Of a stretch of DNA of 64,000 bases, positions 36,037-44,049 are shown one piece after another. The notes under the pieces are model-generated. The model did not search any database and had not been told where the DNA came from. It saw only the letters and a list, made by a program, of their open reading frames with translations. Position 1 is the stretch's first letter, and each line of letters begins with the position of its first letter. The position numbers and the translations under genes are program-made. Source of the stretch: Cellulomonas soli (GTDB taxonomy: Bacteria > Actinomycetota > Actinomycetes > Actinomycetales > Cellulomonadaceae); NCBI RefSeq assembly GCF_013409305.1, contig NZ_JACBZJ010000001.1, positions 434,001 to 498,000 of the forward strand, given 5' to 3'.

Positions 36037-36995
36037 GCACCACGGCACTCCCGGTACCCCCGGCGCGCACGCTGCACGACTGCCGCGACGCGTGGGCCGC
36101 GACCCTGATCGAGGTCGCCGAGGCCGACCCGAGGGTCGTCGCGGTCGTCAACGACTCGGTGGGCTCCAGCAAGCTCGGCGGCTTCCAGGAGCGGTTCCCC
36201 GAGCGCACGGTCAACGTCGGCATCGCCGAGCAGGACATGGTCGGCGTGGCCGCCGGTCTGGCCAACGGCGGCAAGGTGCCGTTCGTCTCGGCGGCCGGCT
36301 GCTTCCTGACCGCCCGCGCGATGGAGCAGATCAAGGTCGACGCTGCGTACTCCGGGTACAACATCACGCTGGTCGGGCAGTCGCCCGGCATGGCGTACGG
36401 CGAGCTCGGCCCGACGCACCACTCGATCGAGGACCTGGCGTGGCTGCGCACGATCCCCGGCATGACGGTGGTGGTCCCGGCCGACCCGGCCGAGACGGCC
36501 CAGGCCGTGCGGTGGGCCGCGGCGCACGACGGCCCGGTGTACCTGCGGATCTCCCGCATGGGCGTGCCGGACGTCTACCCGGAGGGGTACCAGTTCGTGC
36601 CCGGCCGGGCGGTCACGCTGCGCGAGGGCACCGACGTCACGCTGATCGCCACGGGCACGACGGTCTCCCGCGCGCTCGACGCCGCCGACCTGCTCGCCGC
36701 GCGCGGTGTGCAGGCCCGGGTGCTGTCGATGCCGACGATCAAGCCGCTCGACGTGGAGGCCGTCGTGGCCGCCGCGCGCGAGACCGGCGCGATCGTCACG
36801 GTCGAGGAGGCCCTGGTCACCGGCCTGGGCGGCGCGGTCGCCGAGACGGTCGTGCAGCACCACCCGGTGCCCGTCCGGTTCGTCGGGATGCGCGACGAGT
36901 TCGCGATCACCGGCTCGGCCGAGTGGCTGCTCGACCACTACGGCATCAGCGCGGCCGGCGTGGCCGACACGGCCTCGGACCTGCTCGGACGCTGA
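36033..36995 (+). CDS. Transketolase C-terminal subunit (pyrimidine-binding half)
   Basis: Split transketolase subunit B, 320 residues, same length as subunit A. GTG at 36033 overlaps the upstream TGA, with AGGAGGAG 5 nt before. Catalytic Glu in NVGIAEQDMVGVAAGLA; GMAYGELGPTHHSIEDLAWL; LYLRISRMG-like and VTVEEALVTGLGGAVAE in the C-terminal domain. Last structural gene of the kinase-isomerase-transketolase set; a strong hairpin follows before the regulator gene. Confidence 0.85.
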   Translation: MSTTALPVPPARTLHDCRDAWAATLIEVAEADPRVVAVVNDSVGSSKLGGFQERFPERTVNVGIAEQDMVGVAAGLANGGKVPFVSAAGCFLTARAMEQIKVDAAYSGYNITLVGQSPGMAYGELGPTHHSIEDLAWLRTIPGMTVVVPADPAETAQAVRWAAAHDGPVYLRISRMGVPDVYPEGYQFVPGRAVTLREGTDVTLIATGTTVSRALDAADLLAARGVQARVLSMPTIKPLDVEAVVAAARETGAIVTVEEALVTGLGGAVAETVVQHHPVPVRFVGMRDEFAITGSAEWLLDHYGISAAGVADTASDLLGR

Positions 36996-37034
36996 TCGCG
37001 GCGTCCGGCGGCGGATAGAGTCCCGGGACGACGA

Positions 37035-37064
37035 GGTGCCGGTCCAGACCGCTGGACCGGCACC
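37035..37064 (+). terminator. Hairpin between transketolase B and the SorC regulator
   Basis: GGTGCCGGTCCAG (37035-37047), ACCG loop, CTGGACCGGCACC (37052-37064): perfect 13-bp stem. It should end or attenuate the metabolic operon so that the regulator gene is expressed at a lower level or from its own promoter. Confidence 0.8.
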
Positions 37065-37126
37065 CACCGGCATCCCTCGGTCCCCGTCTCGGGGCCGGCC
37101 GACCCCCAGGACCAGAGAGGCGCACC

Positions 37127-38131
37127 GTGACGGCGACCAGCGGAGCACCCCGAGGCGGACGACGCCTCGGGCACCCCGACGAGCAGACGCGCCTCATGGC
37201 CAAGGTCGCCCGCATGTACCACGAGCGTGGCCTGCGCCAGTCGGAGATCGCCGCCGAGCTGCACATCTCCCAGCCGCGCGTGTCCCGGCTGCTCAAGCGG
37301 GCCGTCGAGCTCGGCGTCGTGCGCATCACCATCTCCGTCCCGTCGGGCGTGCACACCGACCTCGAGGACGCCCTCGAGGCACGGTTCGGCCTGGCCGAGG
37401 CCGTGGTCACGGACACCGGCAGCAGCGACGCGGACGACGAGGGCAGCGTCGAACGCGCACTCGGTGCCGCGGCGGCGGTCTACCTGGAGACCACGCTCAT
37501 CGGCGGCGACTCCATCGGGATCTCGTCGTGGAGCTCGACGCTGCTCGCGGCCGTCGAGGCCATGCGCCCCTCGACCGGCCAGGTCGTCGAGGAGGTCGTC
37601 CAGCTCGTCGGCGGCGTCGGGGACCCGCGCGTGCAGGTCGAGGCCACCCGTCTGCTCTCCTCGTTCGCCTCGGCGACCGGGGCGACGCCGGTGTTCCTTC
37701 CGGCCCCCGGCCTGCTCGGCAGCAGCCAGGCGCGCGAGAGCCTCATGGGCGACCCGTCGGTCACCCAGGTGACGGCGCACTGGGCCGCACTGACCACCGC
37801 ACTGGTCGGCATCGGCACGCTCGACCCCTCCCCCTTGCTGCGCAGCAGCGGCAACGGGATCTCGGACGCCGACCAGGACCAGCTGCGCACGCTCGGTGCC
37901 GTCGGCGACGTGTGCCTGCGGTTCTTCGACGCCGAGGGTGTGCCCGTGGCGTCGGGCCTGGACGAGCGGGTCATCGGGGTCAGTGCCGCGGACCTGCGGC
38001 GCATCCCGCGCCGCATCGCGGTGGCGGGCGGCGTCCGCAAGGTGTCGGCCATCCGCGGCGCCCTGCGCGGCGGGTGGGCGAACGTGCTGGTCACCGATGT
38101 GACGGCCGCCCAGGTGCTGCTCGGCGGCTGA
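37127..38131 (+). CDS. SorC/DeoR-family sugar-responsive regulator
   Basis: 334 residues from a GTG start. The N-terminal helix-turn-helix includes ERGLRQSEIAAELHISQPR and VSRLLKRAVELGVV (residues about 28-62). The C-terminal sugar-phosphate-binding domain contains GGDSIGISSWSSTL and GIGTLDPSPLLRSSG, typical of SorC effector domains that bind phosphorylated sugars. It sits in the same direction as the kinase/isomerase/transketolase genes behind a hairpin, and probably regulates their promoter at 32408-32470 in response to a sugar phosphate of that pathway. Confidence 0.85.
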   Translation: MTATSGAPRGGRRLGHPDEQTRLMAKVARMYHERGLRQSEIAAELHISQPRVSRLLKRAVELGVVRITISVPSGVHTDLEDALEARFGLAEAVVTDTGSSDADDEGSVERALGAAAAVYLETTLIGGDSIGISSWSSTLLAAVEAMRPSTGQVVEEVVQLVGGVGDPRVQVEATRLLSSFASATGATPVFLPAPGLLGSSQARESLMGDPSVTQVTAHWAALTTALVGIGTLDPSPLLRSSGNGISDADQDQLRTLGAVGDVCLRFFDAEGVPVASGLDERVIGVSAADLRRIPRRIAVAGGVRKVSAIRGALRGGWANVLVTDVTAAQVLLGG

Positions 38132-38145
38132 CCGTCCGGCGGGCG

Positions 38146-38754
38146 TCAGCCCTCGCGGGCGGCGAGGTGCTCGCGCAGCTCCTCGATCGAGACGAGCGGC
38201 AGGCCGTGCCGCTGCGCGAACGCCGCGAGGTCCGCCCCGCGCAGCATCGTGCCGTCGTCCGCGGCGATCTCGCAGATCACGCCGGACGGGTCACGCCCGG
38301 CGAGCCGGGCCAGGTCGACGGCCGCCTCGGTGTGCCCGGGGCGCTCGCGCACCCCGCCCTCGACTGCGGCGAGCGGGAACACGTGCCCGGGCCGGGCGAG
38401 GTCGTCGGGGGTGCTCGCGGGGTCGACGAGCACGCGCACCGTAGTGGCACGGTCGGCCGCGCTGATCCCGGTCGTGATGCCGGCGGCCGCGTCGACCGAG
38501 ACGGTGAACGCGGTGCGGTGCGACTCGGTGTTCCGCGCGACCATCGGCGGCAGCGCGAGGCGGTCGAGGGCGCCCTGCGTCATCGGCACGCAGATCAGGC
38601 CACGGCAGTGGGTCATCATGAACGCGATGTGCGCGGCGATGATCGCGTCCGCGGCGACGACGAGGTCGCCCTCGTCCTCCCGGTCTGCCTGGTCGGTGAC
38701 CACGACGGCCCGCCCTGCGGCGATGGCCTCGACGGCGTCGTCGACCCTGGACAT
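38146..38754 (-). CDS. ribB: 3,4-dihydroxy-2-butanone-4-phosphate synthase, monofunctional
   Basis: Riboflavin biosynthesis enzyme of 202 residues converting ribulose-5-phosphate to dihydroxybutanone phosphate plus formate. ATG at 38754 with AGGAGG upstream. Catalytic motifs DREDEGDLVVAA, THCRGLICVPM, TAFTVSVDA, GHVFPLAA and RPGHTEAAVDLARLAG are all present. It has no fused GTP cyclohydrolase II domain. It stands alone between the SorC and LacI genes, away from other rib genes. The upstream 148 bp lacks the conserved pieces of an FMN riboswitch. Confidence 0.93.
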   Translation of the reverse strand: MSRVDDAVEAIAAGRAVVVTDQADREDEGDLVVAADAIIAAHIAFMMTHCRGLICVPMTQGALDRLALPPMVARNTESHRTAFTVSVDAAAGITTGISAADRATTVRVLVDPASTPDDLARPGHVFPLAAVEGGVRERPGHTEAAVDLARLAGRDPSGVICEIAADDGTMLRGADLAAFAQRHGLPLVSIEELREHLAAREG

Positions 38755-38902
38755 CCGACCTCCTGGTTACTGGCACACGCTGGAGCACCGGCGGGATCGA
38801 CGGGTCCCCGTCACCGTCCCAGCGCCCGCTGATCCTACCGAGCGATCACCGACCACCCGGTAGGCGTCCGGTCCGTGACCCGACCGGGTCCAGGCCCACG
38901 CC

Positions 38903-39940
38903 TCAGCGGGCGGGCTGGCTGGACGCCCGGACGACGAGCTCGGGCTGGAACACGACGTGGTCGGTCCCGGTCGCCGTCCCGGTCCGACGGGACAGCAGGA
39001 TGTCGGCGGCACGGAAGCCCAGCTCGTGCGTCGGCTGCCGCACCGAGGTCAGCGGCACGGCCAGCTCGGCGGCCACGTCGATGTCGTCGTAGCCGACCAG
39101 CGCCAGGTCGCCCGGCAGCGGGTGCCCGGCCCGGCGCAGCCCGCGCTGCGCACCGATCGCCACCAGGTCGTTCACGCAGAACAGACCCGAGGGGAGCCCG
39201 GCGCCGTCGCGCGCGAGCAGCGCGGTGATCGCCGCCTCGCCGCCGGCCGCGTCGAGCGTGGCCAGCGGGACCTCCTCGACGACCTCGTCCGGGTCGAGCC
39301 CGGCCGCGCGCACGGCCCGCAGCACGCCCTCGAACCGGTCGCGGCACTGCCGGATGCCGTGCGAGCCGTTGAGCACGGCGATCCGCCGGTGCCCGAGCTG
39401 CAGGATGTGCCGCGCGGCAGCCTCTCCCCCGGCGACGTCGTCGACCGCGACCGACGGGATCGAGGCGTCCGGCGACGGGGAGTCGAGCAGGACCACGTCG
39501 ACGCCGCGGTCCATGACCTCGCGCAGGTGCGACACGTCGTCCCCGGTGGTCACCACGAGCACGCCCGCGACCCCGTGCTCCTCGAACAGCCGCAGGAACC
39601 GCCGCTCACGCTCGGGGCTGTCGTCGGAGCTGGCGAGCATGAGCGTGAAGTCGTCCTGCGCGAGCCGGTCCTCGACGCCGCGGGCCATGTCGGTGAAGAA
39701 CGGGTTACGGATGTCGAGCACGACGACGCCGACGGTGGTGACCGTGCCGGCGCGCAGCTGACGCGCGGGGGCGTTCGGCACGAACGACAGCGCGGCGATC
39801 GCCTCGGTCACCCGGGCGCGCGTCTGCGGGGCGACCCGGTCGGGACGGTTGAGCACGTTGGACACCGTGCCGACGGACACGTGCGCCGCCCGCGCGACGT
39901 CCGTGATGGACGCGCGCCGTGGGCGTGCAGCCGGGACCAC
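38903..39940 (-). CDS. LacI-family regulator, probable rhamnose-regulon repressor
   Basis: 345 residues, GTG start at 39940. DNA-binding headpiece SITDVARAAHVSVGTVSNVL and hinge helix NAPARQLRAG at residues 10-62. Effector domain with VGVVVLDIRNPFFTDMARGVE, DSPSPDASIPSVAVDD and VGYDDIDVAAELAVPLTSVR. It lies 54 bp downstream of the rhamnosidase gene on the same strand and may be co-transcribed with it. The 12-bp CG-centred palindromes near fucO, the rhamnosidase and rhaI are its most likely binding sites. Confidence 0.87.
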   Translation of the reverse strand: MVPAARPRRASITDVARAAHVSVGTVSNVLNRPDRVAPQTRARVTEAIAALSFVPNAPARQLRAGTVTTVGVVVLDIRNPFFTDMARGVEDRLAQDDFTLMLASSDDSPERERRFLRLFEEHGVAGVLVVTTGDDVSHLREVMDRGVDVVLLDSPSPDASIPSVAVDDVAGGEAAARHILQLGHRRIAVLNGSHGIRQCRDRFEGVLRAVRAAGLDPDEVVEEVPLATLDAAGGEAAITALLARDGAGLPSGLFCVNDLVAIGAQRGLRRAGHPLPGDLALVGYDDIDVAAELAVPLTSVRQPTHELGFRAADILLSRRTGTATGTDHVVFQPELVVRASSQPAR

Positions 39941-39994
39941 CGTGGGACCTCGTTCTCCGCGACGACCTGCGTCGCTGGCTGGACCGGAAGGTGC

Positions 39995-42685
39995 TCAGGC
40001 TAGGCCACTCCTCGACGCCTCCCCCTCAGACACTCCTGACGCCACGACGGCCTCGGCGGGCAGCTCCACCGTGTGCTCACCGTGGCCGAGCGTGCGCGGC
40101 GCCTGCCCGGGAAGGTCGAGGACGGCCGTCGTGCCGACGGGGACGACGGCCGTCAGGACGAACCGTCCCGCGCTCACCCGCCAGTCGACCGACGCCGTGC
40201 CGTACGGGGTCAGGTGCGTCGCGCCGGCGTGCGTGAGGCCGCCGCCGGGCCGCGGGGCGACCCGGATCCGTCGGTAGCCGGGGGCGTCGGGTGCCAGACC
40301 GGCCACGACGCGGTGCAGCCAGTCGGCGACCGCCCCGAGCGCGTAGTGGTTGAACGAGGTCATGTCGCCGGGGTTGACCGTGCCGTCGGGCAGCAGGCTG
40401 TCCCACCGCTCCCAGGTGGTCGTGGCACCCATGGTCACGGGGTAGAGCCAGGACGGGCAGCGTCGCTCGAGCAGCAGCCGGTAGGCGCTGGTCACCGCAC
40501 CGCCGGCACTGAGGGCGTCGCACACCACGGGCGTGCCGGCGAACCCGGTGGCGATCGTGCCGCCCGACTCCTCGACGAGCCCGGCCAGCCGGGTCGCGGC
40601 GGCCGCGCGCGCACGCTCGTCGGGCAGCAGGTCGAAGACGAGCGCGAGCGCGTGACCCGTCTGGGTGTCCCCCGCGACGTGCCCGTCGGCGTCGACGTAC
40701 CGCGCGGCGAAGGCGTCGCGCACCTCGTCGGCGAGCCGGTCGAACCGGACCGCGTCCTCCTCGAGCCCGAGCACGGCGGCGCTCCGGGCGAGCACGCGGG
40801 CAGACCGGGCGAAGTACGCCGTGGCCACCAGGTGCGGGTCGGTGCGCGCCTGGAGCGGGTTCTCGGGCGGCGCGGTCGGGTCCAGCCAGTCGCCCAGCTG
40901 CAGGTTCTGGTCCCACACGCGGCCCGGACCGGCCAGCCCCTCGACCTGCTCGACCCACGCCTTGGCGCTCGGGTACTGCCGGGCGAGCAGGTCACGGTCC
41001 GCGAACCGCTCGTGCAGCGCCCACGGGGTCAGGGTGGCGACGTCGCCCCACACGGCCCCGGGCTTGGTCGGGTCCCACCAGTGCCCGCCCGGGATGAACG
41101 GCACGTACCAGGGCACGGTGCCGTACCGCTGCTGCTCGGCCGACACGCTGCGCAGCCACTCGGCGAGCATCCCGGCGGTGTCGTACAGGAACGAGGCCGT
41201 CGGGGTGAACACCTGGATGTCACCCGTCCAGCCGAGCCGCTCGTCGCGCTGCGGGCAGTCGGTGGGGATGTCGACGAAGTTCGACCGCAGGGACCACACG
41301 ACGTTCTCGTGCAGGCGCTCCACGTCGGGCTCGGAGCAGCGGAACCAACCGGTGCGCTCCATGTCGGTGTGCAGCACGCGCGAGACGACGTCGTCGGGTC
41401 CGAGCTCGCCGACCCAGCCGGTGATCTCGGCGTAGCGGTAGCCGTGGATGGTGAACCGGGGCTCCCACTCGTGCGGGCCGTCCTGGCCGAGCACGAGCAC
41501 GTCGGTGGCTGCGGCGCCGCGCAGCGGGCGCGTGCACAGCTCGCCGTCCTCGAGCACCTCGGCGTGCCGCAGCCGGATCGTCGTGCCTGCCGGTCCGTGC
41601 GGGCGGATGCGCAGCCGTCCGGCGTGGTTCTGCCCGAAGTCGAGCAGCAGCCGCCCGTCGGGGCGCCGGTCGACGCTCACGGGTCGCAGCTCGTCGGTGC
41701 AGCGCACGGGTGCGCCGTCCGGGGCGGCGAGCGTCGCCAGGTCGATCTCGGTGACCTGCACCGGCGCCCAGGCGGTGTCGTCGAACCCGGGCCGGGACCA
41801 CCCGGGCACGGCGAGCCGTTCGTCGTGGTGCTCGCCCTCGTAGAGCCCGGTCGAGACGAGCTCACCGACCGAGGTCCGCCACCCGGGGCCCGTCGCAAAG
41901 GTCTGCCGGGTGCCGTCGGCGAGCACGAGCTCGAGCTGGGCGAGCAGACCGATGTCGGAGCCGAAGTTGTCGTGCGTGCCGCCCTCGAACCCGATGTGCC
42001 CGCGGTACCAGCCGTCGGCCAGGCGTGCCCCGATCGCGTGCGGCCCGGCGGCGCCGAGCAGGTCGGTCACGTCGTACGTGAGGTAGCGCAGCCGGTGGGT
42101 GTAGCTGGTCCAGCCGGGCACGAGCTCGTCGCGCCCGACGCGGGCGCCGTCGATCTCGACCTCGACCAGGCCGTGCGCGGTGACGTAGAGCCGTGCGGAG
42201 CGGACCGGCTGGTCGACGCTCAGCTCGGTGCGGACCAGCGGCGGGCGGCGCCTGCCGGCGGCCGCCTCGTCAGCCGCTCCGGTGGGCTCGGGCTCCGCGG
42301 GGCCGACCATGCGGGCGACCCAGTCGGTCGCGTCGAGCAGCCCGACCTCGGCGGTCGCCCACCCGCTCCACGGGCTCCACGCGCCGTCCTCGCCGTCGCC
42401 TTCGACGCGGACCCGCAGGCGTACCGCGTCGCGCGAACGCAGGGGGGCCGAGGGCCACGGGACGAGGACCTGCTCACGCGAGTCGACCACGGCGTGCACC
42501 GCACGGCTGCTGCCGTCGGCGGACATGACCTCGCCCTCGACCTGGTAGCGCGCCTGCTCGTACCCCTCGGGGGCGTCGGGGACGTACCAGGACAGGCGGG
42601 GGCTGTGCTCCCCGATGCCGAGGGCTCCGGCTTCGTGGTGCTCGAAGCGCACGTGGACGGGAGCCGCCGGGGACGAGAGAACCAT
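39995..42685 (-). CDS. GH78 alpha-L-rhamnosidase
   Basis: Glycosidase of 896 residues releasing terminal L-rhamnose. The start is ATG 42685 (MVLSSPAAPV), which lies inside an operator copy. N-terminal beta-sandwich domains (VHVRFEHHEAGALGIGEHSP, RLSWYVPDAPEGYEQARYQV) lead to the Bac_rhamnosid (alpha/alpha)6 barrel. FVDIPTDCPQRDERLGWTGD holds the conserved acid residues, and WYVPFIPGGHWWD and SFNHYALGAVADWLHR follow. No signal peptide is visible, so it is probably intracellular and acts on imported rhamno-oligosaccharides. It diverges from the rhaI operon across a 185-bp gap carrying two operators. Confidence 0.9.
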   Translation of the reverse strand: MVLSSPAAPVHVRFEHHEAGALGIGEHSPRLSWYVPDAPEGYEQARYQVEGEVMSADGSSRAVHAVVDSREQVLVPWPSAPLRSRDAVRLRVRVEGDGEDGAWSPWSGWATAEVGLLDATDWVARMVGPAEPEPTGAADEAAAGRRRPPLVRTELSVDQPVRSARLYVTAHGLVEVEIDGARVGRDELVPGWTSYTHRLRYLTYDVTDLLGAAGPHAIGARLADGWYRGHIGFEGGTHDNFGSDIGLLAQLELVLADGTRQTFATGPGWRTSVGELVSTGLYEGEHHDERLAVPGWSRPGFDDTAWAPVQVTEIDLATLAAPDGAPVRCTDELRPVSVDRRPDGRLLLDFGQNHAGRLRIRPHGPAGTTIRLRHAEVLEDGELCTRPLRGAAATDVLVLGQDGPHEWEPRFTIHGYRYAEITGWVGELGPDDVVSRVLHTDMERTGWFRCSEPDVERLHENVVWSLRSNFVDIPTDCPQRDERLGWTGDIQVFTPTASFLYDTAGMLAEWLRSVSAEQQRYGTVPWYVPFIPGGHWWDPTKPGAVWGDVATLTPWALHERFADRDLLARQYPSAKAWVEQVEGLAGPGRVWDQNLQLGDWLDPTAPPENPLQARTDPHLVATAYFARSARVLARSAAVLGLEEDAVRFDRLADEVRDAFAARYVDADGHVAGDTQTGHALALVFDLLPDERARAAAATRLAGLVEESGGTIATGFAGTPVVCDALSAGGAVTSAYRLLLERRCPSWLYPVTMGATTTWERWDSLLPDGTVNPGDMTSFNHYALGAVADWLHRVVAGLAPDAPGYRRIRVAPRPGGGLTHAGATHLTPYGTASVDWRVSAGRFVLTAVVPVGTTAVLDLPGQAPRTLGHGEHTVELPAEAVVASGVSEGEASRSGLA

Positions 42686-42696
42686 GAAGCGATTCA
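42685..42696. promoter_or_regulatory. LacI-type operator, copy 2 (one mismatch)
   Basis: TGAAGCGATTCA overlaps the rhamnosidase start codon, a position where a bound repressor would block the transcript. It differs from the other copies at one base. Confidence 0.6.
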
Positions 42697-42815
42697 ACAC
42701 CGATGACGCCCCGATGACCAACAAGGATCGCCCGGCAGCACGCTCGGCCCGGCATCACGCCCTGAGTCCCCCGTGTCGACGGGCTTGCCCTGGGCCGCTG
42801 GACGTGGTTTCATCG

Positions 42816-42829
42816 ATGAATCGATTCAT
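42816..42829. promoter_or_regulatory. LacI-type operator, copy 3 (perfect 14-bp palindrome)
   Basis: ATGAATCGATTCAT, 41 bp upstream of the rhaI start and inside an AT-rich patch preceded by TTTCATCGATGA. It is identical in its 12-bp core to the fucO operator at 32267-32278. Confidence 0.78.
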
Positions 42830-42870
42830 TCCCGCCGCACACCGCGGCGCTCCGGTTCGAAGGAGATCCG

Positions 42871-44043
42871 ATGTCGCACTCCCTGCCCGCGCCCGCCGCG
42901 GAAGCCCTGCGGTCCCAGACGATCGAGATCCCGTCCTGGGCGTTCGGCAACGCGGGGACGAGGTTCAAGGTCTTCACCCTGCCCGGCGGCCCGCGCGACC
43001 CGTACGAGAAGATCGCCGACGCCGCCCAGGTGCACCGGTACACCGGCATCGCCCCGCGCGTCTCGCTGCACATCCCGTGGGACCGCGTCGAGGACTACGA
43101 CGACCTGGCCCGGCACGCCGCCGACCTGGGCGTGCAGATCGGTGCGATCAACTCCAACCTGTTCCAGGACGACGACTACCGGCTCGGCTCGCTCACGCAC
43201 GCCGACGAGCGGATCCGTGCCAAGGCGATCGCCCACCACCGCGAGTGCATCGACGTCATGCGCGCCACCGGCTCGCAGGACCTGAAGATCTGGCTGCCCG
43301 ACGGCACCAACTACCCCGGCCAGGACTCGATCCGCGCCCGCCAGGACCGCCTGGCCGACTCCCTCGCGCAGATCTACGCCGCGCTCGACGCCGACCAGCG
43401 GCTGATCCTGGAGTACAAGTTCTTCGAGCCGTACTTCTACACGATGGACATCCCCGACTGGGGCACCTCGCTGCTGCACTGCCTGGCCCTCGGCGAGCGC
43501 GCCCTGGTCGTCCTCGACACCGGCCACCACGCCCCGAACACCAACATCGAGTTCATCGTCGCCCAGCTGCTGCGGCAGGGACGCCTGGGGGCGTTCGACT
43601 TCAACTCGCGGTTCTACGCCGACGACGACCTCATGGTCGGGGCCGCCGACCCGTTCCAGCTGTTCCGGATCATGCACGAGATCGTGCAGGCCGGGGCTCT
43701 CTCCCCCGACTCGGGCGTCAGCTTCATGCTCGACCAGTGCCACAACATCGAGCCGAAGATCCAGGGGCAGATCCGCTCGGTGCTCAACGTGCAGGAGGCC
43801 ACCGCCAAGGCCCTGCTGGTCGACGTCGAGGCGCTGGGTGCCGCGCAGCGCGACGGCCAGGTGCTCGAGGCCAACGAAGCCCTCATGGACGCCTACCACA
43901 CGGACGTGCGCCCGATGCTGGCCGATCTGCGCGCCGACCAGGGGCTCGACCCCGACCCGATCGCCGCGTTCAAGGCCAGCGGGTACGTCGACCAGGTCGC
44001 CGACGCCCGCGTCGGTGGCGCCCAGGCCGGCTGGGGGGCCTGA
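42871..44043 (+). CDS. rhaI: L-rhamnose isomerase (RhaI type)
   Basis: Metal-dependent isomerase of 390 residues converting L-rhamnose to L-rhamnulose. ATG after GAAGGAGATCCG. Xylose-isomerase-like barrel of the Pseudomonas stutzeri/Gram-positive RhaI group, distinct from E. coli RhaA: WAFGNAGTRFKVF, DLKIWLPDGTNYPGQDS, LILEYKFFEPYFYTMD, VLDTGHHAPNTNIE and FDFNSRFYADDDLM, which bring the Glu, Asp and His metal ligands. First gene of the rhaI-rhaB-rhaD operon, with 6 bp to the kinase gene and an operator 41 bp upstream. Confidence 0.93.
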   Translation: MSHSLPAPAAEALRSQTIEIPSWAFGNAGTRFKVFTLPGGPRDPYEKIADAAQVHRYTGIAPRVSLHIPWDRVEDYDDLARHAADLGVQIGAINSNLFQDDDYRLGSLTHADERIRAKAIAHHRECIDVMRATGSQDLKIWLPDGTNYPGQDSIRARQDRLADSLAQIYAALDADQRLILEYKFFEPYFYTMDIPDWGTSLLHCLALGERALVVLDTGHHAPNTNIEFIVAQLLRQGRLGAFDFNSRFYADDDLMVGAADPFQLFRIMHEIVQAGALSPDSGVSFMLDQCHNIEPKIQGQIRSVLNVQEATAKALLVDVEALGAAQRDGQVLEANEALMDAYHTDVRPMLADLRADQGLDPDPIAAFKASGYVDQVADARVGGAQAGWGA

Positions 44044-44049
44044 GCGACC

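Noticed and set aside
38755..38902. FMN riboswitch upstream of ribB
   Set aside because: I looked for the conserved RFN pieces on the minus strand and did not find them; an ordinary AGGAGG ribosome-binding site is present.
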